From Neocallimastix lanati (nom. inval.) (lineage: Eukaryota > Neocallimastigomycota > Neocallimastigomycetes > Neocallimastigales > Neocallimastigaceae): a stretch of 64,000 bases of DNA. The first letter of the stretch is position 1; each line of letters starts with the position of its first letter. Both the position numbers and the translations under genes were made by a program. Shown piece after piece: positions 52,802 to 64,000 of this stretch. A model generated the notes under the pieces. That model worked only from the letters and a program-made list of their open reading frames with translations, did no database searches and had not been told where the DNA came from. The DNA lies in assembly GCA_016946835.1 (NCBI GenBank), contig JACVTC010000052.1, positions 229,001 to 293,000 on the forward strand, read 5' to 3'.

Positions 52802-52978
52802 GGCATTAATATTTAAAAAAAAAATAAGAAATTAAATTATATTAATATACATAATTTTTTTTCTTTAAAAAAAAAAAAAAAAAAACTAAGAACAAAAATA
52901 TCATACTAAAAATTTATTATTACATATGTTTAAACATAGTAATATAATTAACTGAATCAGACAACTTCTTTTTAACAT
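49331..52978 (-). CDS. Receptor C: solute-binding ectodomain + class C 7TM
   Basis: Five exons: 52924-52978, 52315-52673, 51856-52027, 51445-51588, 49331-50877, with the same phases as receptor A; 758 residues. Signal peptide MLKRSCLIQLIILLCLNI. The ectodomain has YDIYFYDYTYVSKYAPYLLE, IPRTWRKLI, CLCSVNELIYSFRD (the fungal-family-specific exon 4 segment) and LPGNKEGVSGSSLIGYNIGI. Seven hydrophobic segments follow, with IKCFLKF and QNFQICKMKN cysteines in class C positions. The tail is acidic (an Asp/Asn run) then Ser-rich. It is the most diverged of the three; all frames and splice sites are open. Neighbouring genes B and A in the same orientation point to local duplication. Intron 4 (50878-51444) carries copies of the minisatellite spacer in reverse orientation. 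Confidence 0.87.
51160..51370 (-). repeat. Minisatellite units in intron 4 of receptor C
   Basis: Read on the minus strand this has ttcaatctgcactttatatt, catatttcaaatattta and ATTTT runs, in about four units. It is the same composite motif as 47592-49088 but inverted, inside an intron. Confidence 0.75.
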
Positions 52979-53303
52979 AATAACATAACTTGAATAAAGA
53001 ATATACAATTATTATTACTATTATTTTTTTTTCTTTTCTCTGTTCTTTCTCTCTATTTTTATTTCTTTCAGTTTATCTTTAGAAGTTTGATAATTACTAT
53101 TTTTTTTTTCCTTTTCTTTAGAAAATATTTAGTTATTAATATATTGAATAGTATACTTTTTTCTTTTATTTTATTCTTTTATTTTTTTGTTGTTGTTGTT
53201 TATCTTCAGAAGATTTATTATTAGTACTTTTTTTTTCCTTTTTCCTTATTTTTAAATATTTTTTCTTTTATCTTTTGAAGATTATAATAACATATTTATT
53301 TCG

Positions 53304-53339
<36 letters not shown>

Positions 53340-53776
53340 TTATTTAACTTTTTACTTTTCATTTATCTTAAATTAATATATATAATAAATTATTATATAT
53401 TTATAAAAGTTTATTTAATAAATAATCTTAATTATTACTAATAATTAAAGTTTTTTCTCTATGAATGGAAAATTTTTATATGAAAAAAGATATTATACTA
53501 TATAATTTTATGTATCATTCATATCTTTAAAAATGAATAATTTTTAAAGTACTTTTAATATATAATTCTCTATATTATATATTATTTTTATAAAATTTAT
53601 ATAAAAGAAAAAAAAAAAAAGATTAAATTTTATTTTTAATTTTTTTATTTTTTCTTTCTTTCGGAAACATTATAAAAATTATATTTGTATCAATCTTATA
53701 AATTTTGAATTATTAAAGTTTCATAATTAATAATATCATTTTTCTCATTTATAAATATAATACATACATATTTTAT

Positions 53777-53818
<42 letters not shown>

Positions 53819-54314
53819 TTATATATATTTTTTTTTCATTAATTCGAACTTTATATTATAAAATTTATAAAAAAAAAATTAGAATAAAGAATATGTATTT
53901 AATTATAATTTTTTTTATTCTGCTTTGAAATAAAATAAAAAGATTTATAATTTAAATTTAAATAACCATAAATTTTAAAATTTACTTATTCCATTTTAAA
54001 TTCTAAAAATTAATTATCGACCATTTTAACCATTTGTAATAAAAGTTGTTGAATTATTATTATTAATAATATTATTTTATACTATTATATCAATTTATTA
54101 AATGATATATAATAATATTTTCATTTTTTATATAACAAATTGGACTACTGCATAATAATTTAAAAATACATATTATATATACTTTATTTAAATCTATTCT
54201 TTTTTAGATTTCTATTATTATTTGTTTATTTTTATGAAATTTTAAAAATTATTAATATTATATTTTTTTTTTAAATAAATAAATAAACATCTCTGTGTAA
54301 ATGTTACTTAATAT

Positions 54315-54347
<33 letters not shown>

Positions 54348-54465
54348 TTATATATATATTTATTGGAATTAAATAAATAGAATATCTTTCATAAATTAAA
54401 TTTACATAAAATCAAACTTTATTTATTTATAAATTATTAAATAAACTTTATTATTAAATTATTAA

Positions 54466-54501
<36 letters not shown>

Positions 54502-54654
54502 TATTACTAAAAACTATTGAATTTTTTTTTATTGCATTTATGATAATTATATTGGAAATTTTTTAATATAACTTTATTTATAATGTTTTCAAAGATTATA
54601 GTGATAGATTAGAATTTTTACCGAAATTAATTTTACTCTTACCTATATATATTT
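52979..54654. other. Intergenic, no intact gene
   Basis: A+T-rich, upstream of receptor C. On the minus strand 53030-53300 shows two related Lys/Ser/Asn/Gln-rich stretches (STNNKSSEDKQQQQK and NSNYQTSKDKLKE) separated by stops. They may be the decayed remnant of a repeat-rich coding sequence or just composition. Poly-A/T tracts (52753-52798, 53309-53337, 53783-53814, 54315-54340) and an (ATA)n tract (54467-54498) are present. Confidence 0.45.
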
Positions 54655-54900
54655 CTTTGTCAATCCTTTCGGGCGTCAACGCGGACCTCTCACTAAGCAA
54701 GGCTAAATATGAAAGACATTCCATATACATTGCTCTTTACGACCGGCTTCTTTTCATTGAACTCTTAATCCATCATTGAGGGAGGAATCACTATACTCCT
54801 CCCTATAGCAATTATTTGGTCTAGCAACAAGGAATCCTTACCGAGGAGAGCAAACACCAAATTCAATTTATAGGGAAAAACACTCTGGGAGAATAAAATC
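54655..54900 (-). repeat. Dispersed repeat, copy 1
   Basis: A G+C-richer island in a long A+T desert. Its reverse complement aligns with 61025-61275: shared pieces include ctgaatttata, tttttcc(c/t)tataaat, cctgttgctagac-like sequence, ctccctcaatgatg, gaaaagaag and a terminal gttgacgcccgaaaggattgacaaag. No conserved reading frame is seen, so it is probably a non-coding end of a mobile element such as an LTR or UTR; the class is not resolved. Short atgaatcataaatt repeats follow at 54929-54970. Confidence 0.65.
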
Positions 54901-54979
54901 ATCTCGTATAAATTCAGAAGGTTGAACCATAAGCTATGAATCATAAATTATGAATCATGAATTATGAATCAAAAAGAAT

Positions 54980-56175
54980 TTGATATATTGAAAAAAAAAA
55001 ATTTTTTTATGATGATAAAATAACATATATAGTTTTTAATAGTTTGGAATATAATTTTTTTTGTTAAATATAATTCTTTATTTTATATTATTAATATAAA
55101 ATAATTTTATAAAACACGTTTATTATAGTTATTTCCTTTTATTATTAAATTATTATGTTATCTATAATATAGTTTATATTTCCTTCAAACATAAAAATAT
55201 TCATATAAGTATATTTTAATTAAATACAAATTTTAAAATTTCAAATGAATTAAGTCATGAATTTTTTAATTCATGAATTTAATTTATATATATATAATAA
55301 AAATTTATAAAATATAAATATATTTTTTTTATTTATATAATAATTAAAATTTTTATTAAAATTGTTTTCCTACTCAATTATTAAATACTTCAAAAAATTA
55401 AAAAAGGACTTCATAATGAAAAAAAAAAAAACTTTCTTAAGTTTTCATCATTTTTTCTTTTGGTTTTATTTATTTAAATCCCTTAAAAATACGAAGATTG
55501 ATTATATAAGAAAATCTTAATTTTTTTACTTTTTTTTAAAAAAAATTCTTAGTATTTCATAAGGAAGAAAGTTTTTTTTTTTTTTTTTTTTCACTATTAT
55601 TTAATAAACTTGTATAAATTTTTTTCTTAAACACTACTATTTTATTATTTTATTCGTATTTCATATATTCTAACATTCCTTCCTCTCTAAATTTAGTTAT
55701 TCTGTAAAAATAATTTAGTTTATTCAAGAATATTTTGAACTTTTTTTTTTTTTTAAAAAAAATTATAATAAAAAACTTTTTATCATCTATAAATTATTTT
55801 ATTAATTGACTTTTTATTGTTTTATTGGATATTAATATTTATTTTATCTTGTAATTTATGTTGCTCTTAACAAGTATTAGTAAGTTTTATTGTTTTAACC
55901 GCTTAAACTTTCTATTATAGCCAATCAATATTTAAATTTTATCCTTTTTGCAATTTAAAAACATTAGTCCAATCTTTAGATCTTATATTTTATTCATATA
56001 TATTATCATTTTATTCAAATTATAGCTACTCTTTGGTTTTAAGTTCATTGTTTAAAAAAAAAAAGGCATTACAAAGAGATGATTATATATGAATTCATAA
56101 TTAAAACTTTTATTCTCTTTCTCATGATCCTTTTCATAAAAATGAAAACAAAAATTTAAAAATTTACATTTTATT

Positions 56176-56222
<47 letters not shown>

Positions 56223-57712
56223 ATTCAACAGTAGTAATTATTTGATTCATATATTTTTTTCTTTTTGTTTCAATTATATTATTAATTTAAATATTAAAAT
56301 ATATATAAGTATTTATATTTAAATTTATATTTATATTGATAGTATTATTCATTATTCAGTTTTATTCATCAAATATGTTATACCACAATAATAATAAAGA
56401 TGATAAACAAATTATATTATTATATCTATTATCTATTATGTAAATTATTAAAATAAATAGATATTATTTATTTGTTGATCTACTCTTCTTGAAATTTTCA
56501 TATATATTCTATATAAAACTAATATATTCCTTTTTTTATATACAATGTTTGATAATTAACAATTTATTTAATATTAAATATTCTTTTTTTTAATAATTTT
56601 TTAATATCACTTTTTATAACTTTTTTTAAAAAAAAAAAAAAAAGATTAAAAATGAATAAATTTAATTTTTTTTAATTAAAATTTAAATAATGATACATTT
56701 GGAAATTTTAATTAATTTGCGGTGACTGTCATTACTAAATAAAGTCAATGTACTGTTACACAATCATCTTTAATTTTATATATAATTAAAAAAAAAAAAA
56801 ATGTTTTGTCAAAACTTTTAAAAAAAAAATAAAAAAAAAAATTAGTAAAATATTGATATTAAAAAAATTAATAAATTATTCAATATTATATATTGAATAA
56901 TTTAGATATAAAAATTAAACAATAATAAAACATTAATAAATACAATCAATGATATAATGATATAATTGATATATAATAAATTTATATGATATAATATAAA
57001 TTTTAATTTATCTATAAAATTTTACAATTATTTTTTTTTTTTTTTTTAATAAATAATTAATGATAAATTTAATAATTAAAATCAATATTAATAATTAAAA
57101 AGCACTTTTAACATATGAAAAAAAGTATTTTTAATTAAGTTATTACTTTTATTAATTATATAAAAATTTAAGAAAATGATTTTATAGAAGTAGAAGAGTA
57201 AAATATAATGAAATATAAATCATCATAAGCAAATATTTTAATTTTATATTCTTTTTTTAATTCACAGTAAAATCTTTTTTTTTTTTTTTTTTTATATTTT
57301 AATTGAAATCTTTCCATTTAGTTTTTTTTTTATTTTTTATTAATTTTTTTTTTATTATTTTAATATTTTCATTTCAGATAAAAAGCTTTGTTTAATCCTA
57401 TTATGGATTCAATTTATCTTTCAATGATTAATTATATATAAAGATACATTTTTATTTTATTTTATTTTTAAATATAAATATACAAATAAGACAAATTATT
57501 AAAATATTTTGATATTTATTTATTTATTTTTTTTTAAATTTTTATTTACTTATTATTTTTGTAAAACAGTATAATATTTTAAAAGATATGACAGATCAGC
57601 TAAAAAAAAGTTGTTTTTTTTTTTTTATTTTTATTAAAAAAATGGATTAGCTAATACTTGAAATGAATGTTATATATTAAATGCTTGAAAAAAGGTCATA
57701 TAAAAATATATA

Positions 57713-57757
<45 letters not shown>

Positions 57758-58985
57758 ATTAGATAGATAGATATATTTATATACTTAAAAAATATTTATA
57801 TGACTATTATTTTTCTAATAAATTTTATTCTAAACAGACGTTTTTATTATCAGATCTTATATTATAATTCTGTTCTCTTTTTATAATTTATATCACTCTA
57901 CTTTTATATTATCATTATTTTTATTATTTATTAGTTATTATTCATTATTTATAAGTTATGTACTATTCAATTATTTATTTATATATTTATTTATTATATC
58001 TTTTTAATTTATTATTTATTATATTGTATTTATTTATATTATTATTTTTATTTTTGTGTATTATATTATCATTAACTACTTAAATATTCTATAATAAAAA
58101 TTTTTTAAATATATATATAAAAAAAAAAAAATAAATTATTATAATAGTAAAAAAATATAATTTTAATATATATATATATATATTTATAACTAATAATTAA
58201 AATTAAAATAAAATAATTCTAATAAAATAAAATAAAAAGATTATTTTCTTTTTTTTTATTTTATTTCTTTTTTTTTATTTTATTTATTTTTTACTGTTTA
58301 TAAAATTTTTTATTGTTAGATTAATATAAATCATAGAATATTAATAAATAATAACATTAATTTTTATAAAATTGGAACTAGAGTCATTCATTATTGCTGT
58401 TTTATTTTTATTTTTATTTTTATTTTTTTTTTTTTTTGTTCAAAAATATATTTTTTATGAATATCTTGTAATAAAGAAAAAAAAATATAATGAAATAAAA
58501 TAAAATAAAATATTTTTTAAATACTTGTTAACCTTGATATACTTATATATATATATATATATCAAAAAATTAATAATACTATTAATATTAATTTTATATA
58601 TCTTAAAACTTTTTGAATATTCATCCAGAAATAATATTTGATATTCTTTTATTATTATTAATAAGATTAACTAGTAAAAAGCATCTTCAAAACTATCTCT
58701 CTTATTTTTTTTTATTTTATTTTATTTTAAAAACTTAAAAGTATGTGATATGTAATAAGCATTATGTCTATTACTATATTTTATTAACAACTATATATAT
58801 ATTTTAAATCTAAATATGAATAATAATAAAAAAAATATATTACCATAAATATTATATATATTTAATTTAAACAAATATATTTAATAATTTTTTATTATCA
58901 TAAATTATTTATAATTTACGATTTATATAACCTATATAATTATATTTATTTATCTATTTATTTATTTATCTAATTATATACATAT

Positions 58986-59032
<47 letters not shown>

Positions 59033-59886
59033 TAGGCATAACTGTATGTGACTTAATATGTGTAAACATTGTTTGTTTATTAATTTAGTTTAAAACTTTA
59101 TATAAAATTTAAAACTAAATTATTAATAAATAATGTAAATAGGTTAAATATAAATACATAATAAAAAAAATTGTATTTTAATAATAATTAAAATGATTCT
59201 AAAGAGAATTAATCGAAAAATATATAGTTTATATTTTATTTATGATTTTATCTGAGCTTAACTAGGATGGGGTTTATAAGTCAAGTATAATTAGCAGCAT
59301 CCATATACTTTATATTAACATTAGTTATAATGTATTTATAAAAATTATAAATGATATAAGTAAAATAAAACACAACAATGTATATACGTTATATATTTAA
59401 TTTACATGGTTCTCATTTTAGAATTCTTTTTTATGACTATTCCTTCTACATTGCAATCCTAAAACATTTTATTATATTAATGTAAAATACCTCATATCTA
59501 GTAAATATAAAATATAATAATTATTTATTTATTATTTTTTTTTTAATAATTTTTATTTTTTTTTTTCTTTGAAATGGTGTAAAATTATCTAATTTATTTA
59601 ACTATAATATCTTAATATTAAAGAAAAAATAAGAATTAATTAGAGAATAGTAGAAAATATACATATAAAACTTTAATTTTGTTTAATTTCAATTTCATAA
59701 AAAATTTTTTTATAATAATAATTGTGATAAAAAAAAAAAAAATAAAAATATTAAAAATAAAAAAATTAAAATTTAATTAAAAATTTTAATCCAATTTAAG
59801 AATAATAATGGCAACAATTTAAAGTCAAAGAGTTCTATCTACGAATTAGAATTATTAATCTTCTCTAAAAATTTAACCTACTTAGC

Positions 59887-59945
<59 letters not shown>

Positions 59946-60409
59946 TATTATTTATCTGATTTTTAAAAGATTTATTGAAACAAAAGGATTAAAGAAAATA
60001 ACTATTCCTACTTTTTTTTTATTATAATTATTTTCATCTTTTTCTTTTTTATCTTTTTTGTTTTTATTTATCACAATTACATTTTAGATTTAAATTGTAA
60101 TGTTTTATAAATGTATATTGAAGTATATATTGGAATTTGAGTATTTATTTAATGAATTTTTTTTTTTTTTTATTATTCAATAATGATCAACGCTATAATA
60201 ATTCAATTAACCATTTCATTTAATAGTATATACTTTTAAATTAACTTTTTATATTTAATAAAAAAAAAAACAAATAATTACAGAATTTACTCAATTCAAT
60301 AAGTCATGTCATTCTACATACTTAACAAGGTTAAAATTTTTTTTTTTTAAGATTATAGTGTTTTCTTTTTATAAAAAATAAATAAACTATTTTAAATTTA
60401 TTAAGTTCT

Positions 60410-60453
<44 letters not shown>

Positions 60454-60831
60454 ATTTTCATTTATTTATTTTTTATAATTAATTCTAATTCTAATTCTAT
60501 TTCTATTTCTATTTCTATTTCTATTTCTATTTCTCTTTCAAATTTTAATTATTAAAAATTATTAATTAAATATGAAAATACAAATTATGAGTGACGTGAT
60601 ACATATTAAAGATATATATATTAGTTAATGATTATAATATTAATAATATTTTAACTATAAAAAATATATACATATCAATATATATAAAAGTTTATTATTA
60701 TTAATAATTATATCATCAAGTAAAGAACCTTAAAAGATCCTATATACAATAATTTATAATTTATATTTAATTATTTTAAAGAATTAATTTCATATATATT
60801 CATATGTAAAATTATCTTTTTTTTTTTTAAA

Positions 60832-60862
<31 letters not shown>

Positions 60863-60930
60863 TTTGTATATATATATTATAGAATTTAACAAATACTTTT
60901 ATTCTTTTTAATGATTAAATAAAAATTTTC
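54980..60930. other. Gene-free A+T-rich desert
   Basis: Nearly 6 kb without a supportable gene on either strand. It contains long poly-A/T tracts (56179-56220, 57715-57743, 59888-59923), (TA)n runs, (TTTA)n at 58983-59032, (TTCTAT)n at 60480-60534 and a 15-bp (T/A)-flanked short G+C-richer patch near 59250-59310. Nothing recognisable. Confidence 0.55.
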
Positions 60931-60939
60931 TTAAAAAAT

Positions 60940-61370
60940 TGCATGTGTGGTCTTTCCACTTTTTATCATGGTGGTTGGTATTCGTGACTAACATACAAAA
61001 GGTTTTTGGAACGACCCCACGACTTCCTCCTGAATTTATATGTAGTAAATTTCATCCTTCGAGGATATTTTTCCTTATAAATAGAGTTGGTTATTTGGTA
61101 GCTATAGGATATATTCCTGTTGCTAGACTATATAATTGGTAAGTGTAAAAAGCTCTTAATCTATGAGAGGATTAGAGCAGTTGTTTCTCCCTCAATGATG
61201 AATCAAGAGATCACTGAAAAGAAGGCCATTATAAAAAGTAATATATAGGGAGTGTCGACACCAAAACGGTATGACAAAGAATCCAATGAGAGTCTGATAG
61301 GTTTAAGAGAGAGACTGGAGGTCCAATTGTACTCCCTTCTCATTAATCTAATCCAAGTCTAAAAAAAAAA
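60940..61370 (+). repeat. Dispersed repeat, copy 2
   Basis: Opposite orientation to the copy at 54655-54900 and longer at both ends. Contains gggagtgtcgacaccaaaac followed by ggtatgacaaag (61248-61279), related to the array-island motif gagtgtcgacgccgaaatgg. A 67-codon frame (60939-61142) crosses it but is not conserved in copy 1. A tataaataga stretch (61077-61086) could be promoter-like. Confidence 0.65.
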
Positions 61371-62900
61371 AAAAACATGTTTTAGTAAAATATATATATA
61401 TTAAATTAGTATTACTATAATATGAAAATTTTTATTATTATCTATAGAAGTATTATTCTAATTTTATTTTAAATTTTGATAATATTATTATTAAATAAAA
61501 ATATTAAATTAAATTTAAACGTAAATTTGCTAATTTTATTATGTTAACTTTTTTTTTTTTTAATAAAAAAAAGTATTAAAAAAAATTTAAAATATTATAA
61601 AATGGAATAAAAAAAAAAAAAAAATTAAAAAAAAAATTTTTTTTTTTAAATTTTATACTAAATAGGAAATATATTAAATTTTTATTTATTTGAATTGTTT
61701 TTTTTTTAATTTGATTGATTTATGTACTAGATTCATATATTTAAATCAACATATAATATATAAACAATATATAATATAATCATTTAAATTAAAAAAGTAC
61801 AAAAATTATGGCTTCAGTAATAAAAATTAGCAATAAAAATTTAAAATTTTAAAGTTTTTAATAAGTAAATGCATACATAAATATATAAATAAATAAATTA
61901 ATAATTATTTAAATGTATAAATAAATTAATAAATAGATCAATAATTAAGATTATATATAATAGAATAACGAACTGAAATGAAATTGGTATTATGATTTAA
62001 ATAAATACCAACCGTAAAAATAATAGAGGTTTATTTTATTTTAAACATTTTTTATATTTTGTTTTATCTTTTCTATTTCAATATTTAATTATTAATGAAT
62101 ATAATAAAATTAAATGAATAAAATTAAATGAATAAAATTAAATGAATAAAATTAAATATAAATAAATCTATATAATAAATAAATCTATATAATAAATAAA
62201 TCTATATAATAAATAAATCTATATAATAAATAAATCTATATAATAAATAAATATGAATGAATGAATATATAATAATATAAATCAAATATTTATATAAATA
62301 AATGAAAAGATAAATAATTTAATTATCTTTTTTTTTTATTTTAATAAAAAAAATTATTTTTGGTGCCATTTGAATGGATGATTTTTTCTGCAATGTTTAA
62401 ACTCAATTGAATCTACCGTTACAATATATTACTCAATATATTTATTTATATTTCATTAATATATTATTCATATACTATATATATTTTTTTAAAAATTAAA
62501 ACATTCCATATAAAATATTATATACATAAAATATAATAAAAATATATGTAGTATATAATTAAATATATATAATATAATAAAATATATATATTTATATATA
62601 CATAAAATATAACAATATATTTTGTATATATATTATATTATCTATAATAATATATAAAATATGGAATAAATAATTAAGTATACATACAAGTTTAGATATA
62701 TATGTAAATTATAAATTATAATATATATAAATATTATTAAACATACAAATAAACATAAATAAAAAATTTATATGTATATATTATATTATATAGTTTATTG
62801 AATATTAATAATTATATTTATTTATTCATTATATTTATTTATTCATTATATTTATTTATTTATATTATTATTAAATATTAACATTAATAATTAATAATAG

Positions 62901-62932
<32 letters not shown>

Positions 62933-63875
62933 TAAATATTATAACTATATATATAAATAAAAAAAGCACACTTCTTTAAAAAAAATTTTTTTTTTTTCCT
63001 CAAAAAATTCTTTACAGAAATTGGAAAAAAAAAAAATTAAAATTCTTTTAAAAATAAATAAATAAATAAAAACATTTTAACAACATATTCAGAAGTGTGT
63101 ATATAATATTGAAATATTTATTTTTATATGAACCTATAAAATAAAAAAAAAAAAGATAAAAATGTATTCATTTTTGTAAGTATTAAATTAATAGCTTTTG
63201 TATTAAAAAAAAAAAAAAAAAAAAAGATGAATTTTTTTTTAAAAAAAAGTGCTATTTATTAGAATAAAAGAAAACTTGTATAAATAATGCTATTGAAATA
63301 ATAATTTAGAACTAAAGTCTTTTAAAAAGAATTTTGAAATTCAAATAATTCAATATTATACTATTACATATTTCTTACAAAATACTTATAACTTTATTTG
63401 ATTTTATCGAGAAAGAAAAGAGAATTACATATAGAATCAATAAATAATTTATAAATTTCAAAGATAAATAATAATAAACCATATATTATTTTTTTTATTC
63501 TTTTATTTATTTATTTTTTTTTTCTCATTTGGATATATATCATCATTTTTTTAACTTTTTTTTTTTTTTTTTTTTTAATACTCTCAACTTTCAAAATAAT
63601 AAAATTTTTATTTCTAATATTTAATATTATATATTTATTATTTTTTATAATAAAACTAATGAAATATTTCTTTATATTTTGTATAATAATTAAATGATAA
63701 AATAAAAATTTAAACATAAAAAAATTACTCTGTAATATATTCTAAATAAATTGTATTAAATATATATTATTAAATAATTGTCGAAAAAATTTCTCACATT
63801 TTGTAATATATGTGTAAAATTATTTTATTTTTGTATTTATTAATCTCGTTGGATACTATTATCATTAGAACAAGT
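61371..63875. other. Gene-free A+T-rich region
   Basis: No supported gene. Contains tandem aataaaattaaatg units (62100-62155) and aataaatctatat units (62158-62250), many (TA)n runs and homopolymers, and a T-rich block (62900-62927). Confidence 0.55.
62098..62250. repeat. Two adjacent minisatellites
   Basis: About four copies of a 14-bp unit (aataaaattaaatg) pass directly into about five copies of a ~18-bp unit (aataaataaatctatat). Confidence 0.8.
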
Positions 63876-64000
63876 ATGAAGCAAAAATTGATGGTATTTG
63901 GAATAAATATACTATTATTCATATATAGTATATATGTTAAGTTATTTGAAAAAGATAATATTCAAAAAAATTCCAAAAAGTCAAAAAGTACTAGTAAAAA
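63876..64000 (+). CDS. Possible first exon of a secreted/membrane protein, partial
   Basis: ATG at 63876 opens a frame that stays open to the window end (41 codons). It begins MKQKLMVFGINILLFIYSIY, a lysine-containing start followed by a hydrophobic stretch like a signal peptide or anchor, then a hydrophilic Lys/Ser/Asn-rich segment. An open frame of this length is unusual in such A+T-rich sequence, and the upstream bases are slightly less A+T-rich. The family cannot be named from this piece; chance is a real alternative. Confidence 0.35.
   Translation, partial: MKQKLMVFGINILLFIYSIYVKLFEKDNIQKNSKKSKSTSK

Noticed and set aside
53030-53300. A Lys/Ser-rich repeat protein gene on the minus strand
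   Set aside because: Several stops interrupt it and composition alone could produce it; only noted as a possible remnant.
60939-61142. 67-residue frame in the dispersed repeat
   Set aside because: The homologous copy at 54655-54900 has stops in the corresponding frame.

Overview
The window is an extremely A+T-rich eukaryotic nuclear segment. It has spliced genes with short GT..AG introns, long homopolymer and microsatellite tracts, Asn/Lys/Ser-rich protein insertions and sparse genes. The mix of a fungal-type kinesin-3 with receptors that join a bacterial-type solute-binding ectodomain to a class C 7TM domain fits an anaerobic gut fungus (Neocallimastigomycota). The lineage is an inference from composition and gene content, not from a marker gene.

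Left part (1-22.3 kb): a head-to-tail array of eight copies (minus strand) of a small two-exon gene, closed by one diverged copy in opposite orientation. Each gene has a 25-nt first exon, a ~130-nt intron and a ~347-nt second exon, and encodes a basic ~123-residue protein of unknown function. The leftmost copy is broken by a stop codon. The ~2-3.3 kb units differ in their spacers: some carry a G+C-richer island with a tRNA-like B-box, two islands contain a small terminal-inverted-repeat element with a 9-bp target duplication, and one spacer contains a 5'-truncated LINE.

Middle (23.3-30.9 kb): one eight-exon gene on the minus strand for a kinesin-3 (UNC-104/KIF1-like) of 2153 residues, with motor, coiled coil, FHA and C-terminal PH domains. 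Then come about 2.5 kb of non-coding DNA, a heptanucleotide repeat and a decayed LINE reverse transcriptase (33.75-34.93 kb).

Right-middle (35.7-53.0 kb): three paralogous five-exon receptor genes, all on the minus strand with identical intron phases. Each has a signal peptide exon, a periplasmic-binding-protein-like ectodomain over exons 2-5, and a seven-helix class C-like domain with a cytoplasmic tail in exon 5. The middle gene has an in-frame stop in exon 3. Two short relics of further paralogs and a decayed gag-like sequence lie between them. A pentanucleotide/40-nt composite minisatellite recurs at three places around the cluster.

Right end (53-64 kb): almost gene-free A+T-rich DNA with simple repeats, two related dispersed-repeat copies in opposite orientation (54.65-54.9 and 60.94-61.37 kb), and the possible first exon of a plus-strand gene running off the window edge.
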